Shown in pieces: positions 44,005 through 51,872 of a stretch of 64,000 nucleotides of DNA. The notes beneath the pieces were generated by a model. It had not been told where the DNA came from. It did no database searches and was given only the letters and a program-made list of their open reading frames with translations. Position 1 is the stretch's first letter, and every line of letters starts with the position of its first letter. This DNA comes from JACJYC01 sp964558465 (GTDB lineage: Bacteria > Bacteroidota > Bacteroidia > Chitinophagales > Saprospiraceae), in contig CAZLEF010000015.1 of assembly GCA_964558465.1 (NCBI GenBank), positions 1 to 64,000 of the forward strand, read 5' to 3'. The position numbers and the translations under genes are program-made.

Positions 44005-44075
44005 TGTTGATTTGTTGATGCGTTGATTTGTTGATTCGAATCAACGCATCAACAAATCAACGAATCAACAAAATT
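44005..44075. repeat. Inverted pair of TTGATTTG arrays (large hairpin)
   Basis: TTGTTGATTTGTTGATGCG words (from 44005) are followed by their complement (to about 44075), giving a stem of about 22 bp with a 12-nt loop that itself contains the palindrome TTGATTCGAATCAA. It lies between two co-directional genes, ending about 20 nt before the next start codon. Confidence 0.88.
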
Positions 44076-44095
44076 ATTTTTCAAAATCATATACC

Positions 44096-44749
44096 ATGAA
44101 ACCGTTGATGAAAATCGTTCTCGCCGTCCTGTTTTTTACAGGCGCGTACAACTTCCTGAACGCCCAGGTGGGCCTGGGATTGCGGGGAGGGGTCAATTTC
44201 GCGAAATCGGAATTGGAAGAGAAATCGGAAGGCAATTGGGTTACAACAGAAACGGACTTCATCCCCAGACTGAACATCGGGCTGCTGGTTGAAATACCGT
44301 TCTCGGAAAAATTTGCGCTTCAACCCGAAGTGAATTTCATTCAGAAAGGGTACAAGACTACGGTAGAAAACTTGGGTACCTATGAATTAAAAAACCTCCT
44401 GAACTACATCGAAGTTCCCGTGCTCTTCAAAGGTAAATTCGGAGGAGAAAAGGTCCGGTTCACTGTACTGGCCGGCCCGACTTTCGGATATGCCCTGGAC
44501 GGGAAGTTCAAAATCGAAGACGAAGAAACGGATATTGATTTTGATGAAAGCGAGTTGAAACGAACCGATATCGGCGCAATGCTGGGCGTGGGGGTAAGTT
44601 ACACCGCCGGTCCGGGCGCATTGTTCCTGGATACCAGACTGGGATGGGGGATTACCAATCTCAGCGATACTGCTAATTCCGACAATTTCCACTGGCACAA
44701 CCGGGGGATCACCATCGGGGTAGGTTATATCTACATGCTTGGCAAATAA
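44096..44749 (+). CDS. Outer-membrane beta-barrel protein (PorT-like)
   Basis: A 217-residue protein with a signal peptide (MKPLMKIVLAVLFFTGAYNFLNAQ). It is followed by alternating beta strands of a small eight-stranded barrel: VGLGLRGGVNFAKSE, FIPRLNIGLLVEIPFSEKFALQPEVNFIQKGYK, YIEVPVLFKGKF and GITIGVGYIYMLGK as closing strand. This matches the OMP_b-brl_2 type common in Bacteroidota, which often has a structural or immune-evasion role; no enzyme activity is expected. A terminator follows. Confidence 0.88.
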   Translation: MKPLMKIVLAVLFFTGAYNFLNAQVGLGLRGGVNFAKSELEEKSEGNWVTTETDFIPRLNIGLLVEIPFSEKFALQPEVNFIQKGYKTTVENLGTYELKNLLNYIEVPVLFKGKFGGEKVRFTVLAGPTFGYALDGKFKIEDEETDIDFDESELKRTDIGAMLGVGVSYTAGPGALFLDTRLGWGITNLSDTANSDNFHWHNRGITIGVGYIYMLGK

Positions 44750-44756
44750 CCCCTGT

Positions 44757-44795
44757 GCGGCTGTGGAAGGACTTCTTTCACAGCCGCTGTTTAAA
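44757..44795 (+). terminator. Terminator after the barrel gene
   Basis: GCGGCTGTG (44757-44765) and CACAGCCGC (44779-44787) form a 9-bp GC-rich stem. A further GAAG/CTTC pair lies in the loop, and TGTTTAAAT follows. Confidence 0.8.
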
Positions 44796-44928
44796 TAAAT
44801 ATTTCAGCCATGAAATTATCAATTTTTTCCTTTGGGAGTTTGATTTTGAGGATGGTAAAAAAAGATGAGGCGCTGGTAGGTGTTTAATTGATAAAAAAAT
44901 AATAGTGGATAATGCGGTGCGGAGGAAA

Positions 44929-47481
44929 ATGAGCAAAAACCAGACATATTATCAAAACACAAAACAAACAGTAAGGGATTTCTGGGAGCAGACGCCTGAA
45001 ATGCTGTTCAGTCAATTGGCCTCATCGCCCGCCGGTTTGGGAGAAAAAACAGCCAGGCGACGGCTAAAGGCCCTGAAAAGCCGGAAATCCCGCCGCCCGC
45101 CGTGGTGGAATGTCCTGCTTTTATTCCTTGGACAATTTAAAAGCCCATTGGTGCTGATCCTTGTTTTTGCCGTCGGCCTGTCGGCAAGTCTGGGGGATGT
45201 TGCCAACGCTGCCATCATATCTTTCATATTGCTCCTCACCGGCGTCCTGGGTTTCTGGCAGGAATACAAAGCTGACCGCGCGGTAAAAAGGTTGCAGGCG
45301 CTGGTCCATTCCACCGCAAAAGTACGCAGGAGCGGCAAGGTGAAAAAGGTGCGCCTCGAAAAGATCGTCCCCGGAGACGTGGTTTTGCTGGCCGCGGGGG
45401 ATATGGCGCCCGGCGACTGTCGGCTGCTGACCGCCAGGGACCTGCACGTCAATGAGGCTACGCTCACGGGAGAATCATTTCCGGCAGAAAAATACCCGGG
45501 GGTCTGTCCGGCTGAAACACCGTTGATAAGCAGGACAAACGTCTTGTTTCAGGGGTCCAATATTGTAAACGGAGAAGCCGAGGCGCTCGTTGTTTTTACA
45601 GGAAGCGAAACGGAACTGGGCCGTATCGGGGAACGCCTGGCGGAAACAACGCCGGAAACCGCATTTGAGAAAGGGATCAACCGCTTTGGTCTTCTGATTC
45701 TGCGGTTGACTTTTCTGCTCGCCGCAGGCATCCTCATCCTTAACCTGTTTTTTGACAAACCCGTGATCGCCAGCATTTTATTTTCGCTGGCCCTCGCAGT
45801 AGGAATGGCGCCTGAATTGCTCCCGGCGATTTTGGCCACTACCCTTTCAGCAGGCGCTGAACGCATGTCAAAAAAGAAGGTGATCGTCAAAAGGCTCGTC
45901 GCCATTCAAAACCTGGGGGCAGTCAATATCCTCTGTTCTGATAAAACTGGTACGCTGACGACCGGCGAGGTAAAAGTGTTTGCAACCAACGGGCTGAACA
46001 ATATGCCCTCCGCCAAAACCAGGTTGTACGCCTGGCTCAATGCTTATTATGAAACCGGTTTTTCCAACCCCCTGGACGAGGCGCTGCGCAAGATGGAAGG
46101 TATGGACCCCGCCGGATACGCCAAGTTTGACGAGGTGCCCTATGATTTCATCCGGAAACGCTTGTCCATTGTGGTAGAAAAGGACGGAAAACATATCATG
46201 ATCACCAAAGGCGCGCTGGAAAATGTACTGGAAGTTTGCCAAACCGCGGAAGATGAAGACGGCCATCTGGCGCCGGTCAAACAGGTTTCGAAATCCATCC
46301 TGGAAAATTTCAGGGTCCATTCCGCAGAAGGATTCCGAACCATCGGAGTCGCCTGGAAGGATGTCACCGGCGATCCGGTCATTAACAAGGATGACGAACG
46401 CGGAATGACCTTCCTGGGTTTCATTTTTCTGTACGATCCGCCGAAACCCGGTATCGAGGCAACCATCCTGTCCCTGGAACGGTTGGGTGTCGGATTTAAG
46501 GTCATAACGGGTGACAACCGCCTGGTGGCGCGGCATACCGCTTTGCTGATGGGCATTAAAAAGCCATCGGTGCTCACAGGTTCGGACCTCCGGCAGATCA
46601 GCGATGAGGCCCTGCCGGAAAAGGCCCTGAAGACCAATGTTTTTGCGGAAGTGGAACCGTACCAGAAAGAACGTCTGATCAGGGCCCTCCGATCCAGGGA
46701 ACGGGTAGTGGGGTATCTGGGCGACGGGATCAACGACGCGAACGCCCTTCGGGCTGCCGATGTCGGCATTTCGGTGGAGGGCGCGGTCGACGTGGCCAAA
46801 GAGGCCTCCGATCTGGTCCTTTTGGAAAAGAACCTCGACGTACTCAAGGAGGGCATTCTTGAGGGGCGAAAAACCTACAACAATACCCTGAAATATATAT
46901 TTATCACCACCAGCGCCAATTTTGGCAATATGTTCAGTCTGGCCGGCATTTCCCTTTTTATCCCGTTCCTTCCGATGTTGCCCCAGCAGATCCTGCTGCT
47001 CAATTTTCTTTCGGATATTCCGGCGCTGGGCATTGCCGCCGACCGGGTGGACGAAGAACAACTTGCCCGGCCCAAACGCTGGAACCTGGGTCTGATCAAG
47101 CGGTTTATGACGGTGTTTGGCCTGCAAAGTTCCCTGTTCGACTATTTCACTTTTGCGATGCTGCTGTTGGTTTTCCACGTAGATGAAGCTCATTTTCAGA
47201 GCGGTTGGTTCGTGGAGTCCGTATTGACGGAAGTATTGATCCTGCTGATCATCCGGACCGTCAGGCCTGCATGGCGCAGCCGGCCGAGCCGTTTTTTGGT
47301 TTTAGCGGCAGTGGTTGTTGCGCTGACCGCCGTTGCGATCCCCTTTTCACCGGTTGGCGCCCTGGTCGGGTTTCAGCCCCTGCCCTGGTCGTTGCTTGCC
47401 GGTATGGCCGGCATTGCATGTTTATACGGCATCATGGCTGAGGCCACCAAAAGGCAGTTTTTCAGGCGGTTCCAGTTATAG
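44929..47481 (+). CDS. P-type cation ATPase, magnesium-transporting (MgtA) type
   Basis: An 850-residue P-type ATPase. The phosphorylation motif ILCSDKTGTLT places Asp338 as phosphoacceptor; TGES (actuator), VITGDN and GDGIND are present. The TM4 ion-site motif reads GMAPELLP, closest to the GLTPEMLP of MgtA/MgtB magnesium importers rather than the PEALP or PEGLP of Ca2+ pumps. About ten TM helices are visible. I prefer ATG 44929, preceded by GGAGG 4 nt upstream, over GTG 44905. It is the first gene of the stress-related island; a second, different P-type ATPase lies at 51873. Confidence 0.9.
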   Translation: MSKNQTYYQNTKQTVRDFWEQTPEMLFSQLASSPAGLGEKTARRRLKALKSRKSRRPPWWNVLLLFLGQFKSPLVLILVFAVGLSASLGDVANAAIISFILLLTGVLGFWQEYKADRAVKRLQALVHSTAKVRRSGKVKKVRLEKIVPGDVVLLAAGDMAPGDCRLLTARDLHVNEATLTGESFPAEKYPGVCPAETPLISRTNVLFQGSNIVNGEAEALVVFTGSETELGRIGERLAETTPETAFEKGINRFGLLILRLTFLLAAGILILNLFFDKPVIASILFSLALAVGMAPELLPAILATTLSAGAERMSKKKVIVKRLVAIQNLGAVNILCSDKTGTLTTGEVKVFATNGLNNMPSAKTRLYAWLNAYYETGFSNPLDEALRKMEGMDPAGYAKFDEVPYDFIRKRLSIVVEKDGKHIMITKGALENVLEVCQTAEDEDGHLAPVKQVSKSILENFRVHSAEGFRTIGVAWKDVTGDPVINKDDERGMTFLGFIFLYDPPKPGIEATILSLERLGVGFKVITGDNRLVARHTALLMGIKKPSVLTGSDLRQISDEALPEKALKTNVFAEVEPYQKERLIRALRSRERVVGYLGDGINDANALRAADVGISVEGAVDVAKEASDLVLLEKNLDVLKEGILEGRKTYNNTLKYIFITTSANFGNMFSLAGISLFIPFLPMLPQQILLLNFLSDIPALGIAADRVDEEQLARPKRWNLGLIKRFMTVFGLQSSLFDYFTFAMLLLVFHVDEAHFQSGWFVESVLTEVLILLIIRTVRPAWRSRPSRFLVLAAVVVALTAVAIPFSPVGALVGFQPLPWSLLAGMAGIACLYGIMAEATKRQFFRRFQL

Positions 47482-47841
47482 GCCGTCGATTGTTTGTTAT
47501 CAGGCCGTCCGCCTTCTTTTGTGAACCGTTCCATAACCGGCGCCGCTTCCAAATAATATTACCGGTCAATAAATAGTTATTTTAAAGTGAGTTTTGGATA
47601 AGTTTAAATGTCGTATCGGACTCTAAAATTCAACCTGTTGAATTGGACTGTTAACCACGACCTGTCCCGCCTTGCGGGAAAGACACCAAGATTCCACAAA
47701 GTGCACGAAGGAAATTGTGATCTTTGTGATTCCTTTGCGTCTTTGTGGTTAAAATTGCTCCCATCAATTGAAACGAATATCTATCCAAAACTCACGTTAT
47801 TATAATAAGCGTTTTGAACAAGTTTTTACGAGGCCTATACG
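47482..47841. other. Gene-free interval upstream of the receiver-CRP regulator
   Basis: I find no gene. It contains a CCACGACCTGTCC.GCCTTGCGGGA element (about 47655-47680, shared with the terminator at 29865). Complementary words AACCACG/CACAAAGTGCACGAAGG on one side and CTTTGCGTCTTTGTGGTTAA on the other (47655-47750) form a long imperfect inverted repeat. Confidence 0.75.
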
Positions 47842-47855
47842 ATGATTTTTATCAT
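47842..47855. promoter_or_regulatory. Island palindrome, site 1 (upstream of the receiver-CRP gene)
   Basis: ATGAT-TTTT-ATCAT, perfectly symmetrical and extendable to GATGAT/ATCATC at 47841-47856, ends 89 nt before the regulator's start codon. The TGAT-N4-ATCA core equals that of FNR/CRP-family operators. A possible -7 box TATTTTG (47900) would put the site centre near -65. Confidence 0.65.
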
Positions 47856-47943
47856 CCTGCGTACTGACCTTCGTCACTGTTTATGAGCATTAATCCGGGT
47901 ATTTTGCAGATTCAGAGAAAAGTGTAAACCAATCAATTGCCTT

Positions 47944-48984
47944 ATGAAAAAAATCCTCGTCATCGAGGATCACCAAGCCGTGCGGGAAAACTTGGAGGAG
48001 ATCCTCATTTTATCGAACTATAAAGTCGTTACGGCCGAAAACGGCAAAAAAGGCGTTGAAGCAGCAATGCGGGAAGTCCCGGACCTGATCCTCTGCGACG
48101 TAATGATGCCCGAACTCGACGGATACGGCGTGTTGCATATTCTGAGCCGGACGCCGGCTACCGCAGATATCCCCTTTATCTTTTTAACGGCCAAATCGGA
48201 AAAGGAAGATTTCCGGAAAGGCATGACGCTTGGGGCCGACGATTATATCCCCAAACCTTTCGACAACATCCAGTTGCTGAATACCATTGAAACGCGTCTG
48301 AAAAAAAGGGAACATTGTCAGCCGCAAAATTTCCCAAAAACCAACAGCCTGGAGACGTTTGTCAACGAGACCATCGCGATGAAAACCATCCGCAAACTGG
48401 CGGAAAACCGGGAAATGCGGCGTTATAAAAAAAAGGATCTGCTATACCAGGAGGGCGATTATCCAAGGTGGCTTTACTTCATCCGCAGCGGGAAGGTGAA
48501 AATATTCAAAACCAATGACCGGGGAAAGGAATTCATCACCCGGATCGTCGGCGAAGAGGGGTTCATCGGTTATCTGTGCATATTGAAAGAAACCAACTAT
48601 ATCGAGTCGGCCATGGCCCTGGAGGATTGTGAAATTTCCCTGATACCGCGGGCGGAGTTTACCTCCCTGGTTTACAACAACAAAGAGGTGGCGGTGCAGT
48701 TCGTCCGGCTTTTGGCCAACCGGGTTGCCGATCAGGAAGAACTGCTGGTGAATTTGGCCTACGACTCGGTCCGCAAACGGGTGGCGAACACATTGGTACA
48801 ACTGTCAAAAGGAAAAACAGACGAAATCCAGTTACTTCGCGAAGACCTGGCGTCCCTTACCGGTACTGCAAAAGAAACGGTTATCCGAACACTTTCCGAC
48901 TTTAAAGAAGAGCAATTGATCGATACGACCGAACATAGTATTAAAATATTGAATATCCATAAGTTACAGTCCATGCCGAATTAA
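47944..48984 (+). CDS. Response-regulator receiver fused to CRP/FNR-type transcription factor
   Basis: A 346-residue regulator. Residues 1-120 are a receiver domain with Asp52 (LILCDVMMPELDG), the acidic pair Glu8/Asp9, Thr82 and Lys104 all present. Residues about 145-265 form a cyclic-nucleotide-binding-like beta-roll (LYQEGDYPRWLYFIRSGKVKIFK), but the cAMP phosphate-binding Arg is missing (GYLCILKETNYIESAMALE), and no FNR-type Cys cluster is present. Residues about 275-340 are the CRP winged helix (LREDLASLTGTAKETVIRTLSDFKEE). It is probably controlled by phosphorylation, with the kinase at 49392-51020 as likely partner. A TGAT-N4-ATCA palindrome upstream suggests autoregulation. Confidence 0.93.
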   Translation: MKKILVIEDHQAVRENLEEILILSNYKVVTAENGKKGVEAAMREVPDLILCDVMMPELDGYGVLHILSRTPATADIPFIFLTAKSEKEDFRKGMTLGADDYIPKPFDNIQLLNTIETRLKKREHCQPQNFPKTNSLETFVNETIAMKTIRKLAENREMRRYKKKDLLYQEGDYPRWLYFIRSGKVKIFKTNDRGKEFITRIVGEEGFIGYLCILKETNYIESAMALEDCEISLIPRAEFTSLVYNNKEVAVQFVRLLANRVADQEELLVNLAYDSVRKRVANTLVQLSKGKTDEIQLLREDLASLTGTAKETVIRTLSDFKEEQLIDTTEHSIKILNIHKLQSMPN

Positions 48985-49037
48985 TCCTGAAGGTTGGCCC
49001 CGATGGAGGGAGGCCGTCACCCATCATCCAAATCCAA

Positions 49038-49436
49038 ATGCCCTTAACCATGAAAGAGATTTCTCTGAAACCAGCTTATCTCAATGCCTGGCCGATACCC
49101 GGGAAAATTGCCCTTTGGAAAGAAGAACTCCGGTTCTGGAAAACGGAAGGAAGGGCCTTTACCCGGCTGGCATCTTTCAGCAAACTCGTCTGCAAAAAAT
49201 CAGAAAAGGCCGCCCTTGAAAGAGCAAGCGCCGAATTGCAGCGGTTCGAACAGGAAGTTTTGCCGGAACTGGAGGCAAACCTGGGCGCCCTCGAACTGAC
49301 CTTGCAGGGCCGGATACAGGATATACCCGGCAGGAACGTTGAAGAAATGATGGAATCCAGCCGGAGGAGATACCAGAAAGTGAAGGCGGAGTTACTCCCC
49401 TTTTTCTCCAAGTTCCTGACTGCCGGCATTTTGTAG
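49038..49436 (+). CDS. Small uncharacterised helical protein downstream of the regulator
   Basis: A 132-residue protein that I do not recognise. It is predicted to be mostly alpha-helical with heptad-like Leu/Glu spacing (KAALERASAELQRFEQEVLPELEANLGALELTLQ), no signal peptide and no TM segment. It starts 53 nt after the receiver-CRP gene on the same strand, so it is probably co-transcribed. Its last 45 bp overlap the 3' end of the convergent histidine-kinase gene. Being placed between kinase and regulator, it may modulate that pair; this is inference from position only. Confidence 0.6.
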   Translation: MPLTMKEISLKPAYLNAWPIPGKIALWKEELRFWKTEGRAFTRLASFSKLVCKKSEKAALERASAELQRFEQEVLPELEANLGALELTLQGRIQDIPGRNVEEMMESSRRRYQKVKAELLPFFSKFLTAGIL

Positions 49437-51020
49437 CGGTATAGCTACCCTGAAGGTGGATCCCTTTCCCAGTTTGCTCTCAAAAGAGACGGCGCCTCTC
49501 ATCAGGTCAACGTACCGCTTCACAATGTAAAGACCCAGGCCGGTACCCTGGACGTCGGCGGCGTTTTCGGCCCGGAAAAACCGGGTAAAGAGTTTCTGTT
49601 GGTCCTGATCGGAGATGCCGATGCCTTCATCCAGTATGGTGATGTTTGCGGCTGATCCGGTCACCTCGCAGGATACATTGATCTTTGTATTTTCCGGTGA
49701 ATATTTGATCGCGTTGGAAATCAGGTTGATCAGTACGTTTTTCAATACACTCTGGTCGAGAATGACAGTTTCATTGCCGGTAAACTGGCTGATGAATTCC
49801 TGGCCGGGTTTAAAAAGATGGCTCAGGTCGGTATAAACGTCATCCACCAGGTCTCTGAGGTTAAAGGGTTTGCAAACGGGACGAATTTTATTTTCCTCCA
49901 GTTTGCCCAGTGAAAGGAACTCACTGAGAATGGCATTGAGGTTGTCGACTGATTGGCGGATTCGGCCGGCGTGTTTTTTGATGTTCACAAAATCCTGACG
50001 TTCAGCATAATTTTCGACCAGAAAAGCCGATGAGGCGATCGCAGTAAGCGGCGTCCGGAATTCGTGACTGGCCATGGTGACAAACCGGCTTTTCAATTTC
50101 CCCAGTTCCTGTTCGCTTAACAGGGCGGTTTCCAGTTGCTGAAGGGCCGAACGCAAGGCGGTGACATCCCGGGTCATGACGACAATTCGTTCGACCGAAC
50201 CATCAAGATTGAGCAACGGGAAGGCGTCGATAATGAAATGCCTGCCCTGCCATTCGCCGGGCAGGTCCAGATCGCGGATCTCCTCTCCTGCAAATACCTT
50301 TTCCATTTCAGCCCTGATCCGTTCCCAGTCTTGGGGTGGCAACATCGGAAAAAGTCGTTCACACGCCGTACTGTCCGCCGAGGGATTCAGCAGTTGATGG
50401 GATTTTCCGCCGGCAAGGGTGCATTTATAATCCCGTTCGACAATGCTGAATGAACCCACCCCATACCCCTGGATCAATTGCTGCAGCATTTTTTCGTGCG
50501 CCTGCAGGTCTTTCTGGGCTTTTTCTTTTGCCAGAATATGGTTTTTCAGCTGCCGAACCGTGCGGCTAAGCGATTTGGTCCGCTCCTGTATTTTTCGCTC
50601 GAGCCCCGCGTTCAGATCCCATATCCTGGCCAAGTCTCGGGAATGGTTGATGGCGTAGCGAATGGTCCGGACCAATTCGTGCGCTGAAAAGGTCCATTTT
50701 ACCAGAAAATCCGCCGCTCCGGCCGCTTCTGCCTGGTGGGACAGACCGAGGTCTTCTTTTTCGGTCATCAGAATAAACGGCGAAGGATGCCCCCCGTCGA
50801 GTTCATCCCGTACGAGGTCCAACCCGTTTTTTTCTCCCAGCGGATAATCCACAAAATAGATATCGTGACATCGCCGGTGGATAACTTCTATCCCCGCCTC
50901 AAAATAGGGCGCCCACTCGGCCGTAAAGGCATATTCTCCTGCTTCCGTCAGCAATGCGGAGAGCCTGATGAAAGTATTTTCATCCCCCGAAACGATCAAT
51001 ATTTTAACCGGTTCTTGCAT
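49392..51020 (-). CDS. Receiver-PAS sensor histidine kinase
   Basis: A 542-residue cytoplasmic kinase without TM segments. Residues 1-125 are a receiver domain with Asp58 (IYFVDYPLGEKNGLDLV) and Lys108. A coiled coil follows (about 135-185), then a PAS-like sensor region (about 188-290, YGVGSFSIVERDYKCTLAGG to RIVVMTRDVTA). The HisKA domain has His319 (FVTMASHEFRTPLTAI), and the ATPase domain has NLISNAIKYSPEN, DEGIGI and GTGLGLYIV. The N-terminal receiver means it can take part in a phosphorelay. It converges on the regulator locus and is the only kinase in the window, so it is the likely partner of the receiver-CRP protein. ATG 51020 is used; 12 upstream residues are featureless. Confidence 0.92.
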   Translation of the reverse strand: MQEPVKILIVSGDENTFIRLSALLTEAGEYAFTAEWAPYFEAGIEVIHRRCHDIYFVDYPLGEKNGLDLVRDELDGGHPSPFILMTEKEDLGLSHQAEAAGAADFLVKWTFSAHELVRTIRYAINHSRDLARIWDLNAGLERKIQERTKSLSRTVRQLKNHILAKEKAQKDLQAHEKMLQQLIQGYGVGSFSIVERDYKCTLAGGKSHQLLNPSADSTACERLFPMLPPQDWERIRAEMEKVFAGEEIRDLDLPGEWQGRHFIIDAFPLLNLDGSVERIVVMTRDVTALRSALQQLETALLSEQELGKLKSRFVTMASHEFRTPLTAIASSAFLVENYAERQDFVNIKKHAGRIRQSVDNLNAILSEFLSLGKLEENKIRPVCKPFNLRDLVDDVYTDLSHLFKPGQEFISQFTGNETVILDQSVLKNVLINLISNAIKYSPENTKINVSCEVTGSAANITILDEGIGISDQDQQKLFTRFFRAENAADVQGTGLGLYIVKRYVDLMRGAVSFESKLGKGSTFRVAIPLQNAGSQELGEKGE

Positions 51021-51047
51021 ATCATCCTGACGGCGGCAAATTAAAGC

Positions 51048-51105
51048 CTCTCTCACCCTCTCACTCTCTCACCCCTCTCACTCTCTCATCCTCTCATCTC
51101 CCCGC
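51048..51105. repeat. CTCTCACC/CTCTCAT repeat array
   Basis: CTCTCACCCTCTCACTC words fill the gap between the kinase start and the next gene. The array runs into the last codons of the P-loop kinase gene, whose stop (51086) and final Glu-Met-Arg-Gly codons fall in it. Confidence 0.85.
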
Positions 51106-51610
51106 TCACCAAATAATTCCCGGCCTCACGTACCATCTCCTCAAGGGTTAAACGGTCCGACCATAATATAAGGCGCTCCATTTCCAAAGGCTCCGCTTCG
51201 ACCTTGATCTTCAGGTATACCTCAAAATTAGCTTCCGAAAATGCCCGTTTTTTGCCGATCCTGGTGCGGATGACGTCTTCCGCGGCCTTGATTTCAATCC
51301 AGTAAACCGGGACATTGATCTTTTCGGCTATTTTGGAAAACGGCATCCACAAAGCCCTTTTATAAAACGTAGCGTCTACCACTACGGTTTTTCCCTGCGC
51401 CAGGCCCTCCTCTGTTCGATGCAACAATTCCTGGTAGACGGATGCTTTGGTCGCGTCGTCGTACCGCCCCGTTTTGCCCAGTTCGAACCGCAACTTATCG
51501 CTGTTCAGATGTACGGCGCCGGCCGCTTCTGCCAGCGCTTCAGAGAAAGTGGTTTTGCCGGAGCCCGGCAAGCCCGCAACCAGCACGAGTTTTGATTGGA
51601 AGTTTTCCAT
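51086..51610 (-). CDS. Small P-loop kinase (AAA_33 / zeta-toxin-like fold)
   Basis: A 174-residue P-loop NTPase. Walker A is VAGLPGSGKTTFSEALAEA, a DSD-like HLNSDKLR segment follows, and VVVDATFYKRALW is a Walker B-like strand. The shape fits small nucleoside/sugar or polynucleotide kinases (the ATP-binding 'AAA_33' group, which includes zeta-like kinases); the phosphate acceptor is unknown. No epsilon-type antitoxin is adjacent. It is divergent from the Ca2+-ATPase gene, and island palindrome site 2 lies 98 nt upstream of its start. Its 3' end is formed by a repeat array. Confidence 0.85.
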   Translation of the reverse strand: MENFQSKLVLVAGLPGSGKTTFSEALAEAAGAVHLNSDKLRFELGKTGRYDDATKASVYQELLHRTEEGLAQGKTVVVDATFYKRALWMPFSKIAEKINVPVYWIEIKAAEDVIRTRIGKKRAFSEANFEVYLKIKVEAEPLEMERLILWSDRLTLEEMVREAGNYLVSGEMRG

Positions 51611-51707
51611 GTTTCAAAAATAAATCAACTTATGGAACGAATACCCCTAAAACACCTGTGACACAAAATCCCTGAAGCAAAGCTAAACCAATGGTCCGCC
51701 GGTTCAA

Positions 51708-51721
51708 ATGATTTCTATCAC
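51708..51721. promoter_or_regulatory. Island palindrome, site 2 (kinase/Ca-ATPase divergent region)
   Basis: ATGAT-TTCT-ATCAC differs from a perfect copy of site 1 only at one spacer base and the last base. It lies between the divergent P-loop kinase (start 51610) and P-type ATPase (start 51873) genes, 98 nt from the former. Confidence 0.6.
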
Positions 51722-51835
51722 CCCGCCGGAAAAATATCCAGTTGAATTTTACAAAAAATCATCCGACTTCCAGGGGAATTTCCATACTTTTATAGGTAAA
51801 TCAATATTTGTTCCGACAATTTCGGGCGGGCCTCA

Positions 51836-51872
51836 AATCCTCGAATCCTCGAATCCTCGAATCCTCGAATCA
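51836..51872. repeat. Octamer array (CCTCGAAT)n abutting a start codon
   Basis: Four tandem CCTCGAAT octamers end directly at the ATG of the P-type ATPase gene. The frame upstream is open (to 51708) but encodes repeat translation. Confidence 0.9.

Noticed and set aside
44808..44852. Possible palindrome half-sites upstream of the MgtA-like gene (ATGAAATTATCAA; TTGATTTTGAGGA)
   Set aside because: The first has the wrong spacing and the second lacks a right half-site; neither meets the TGAT-N4-ATCA pattern.
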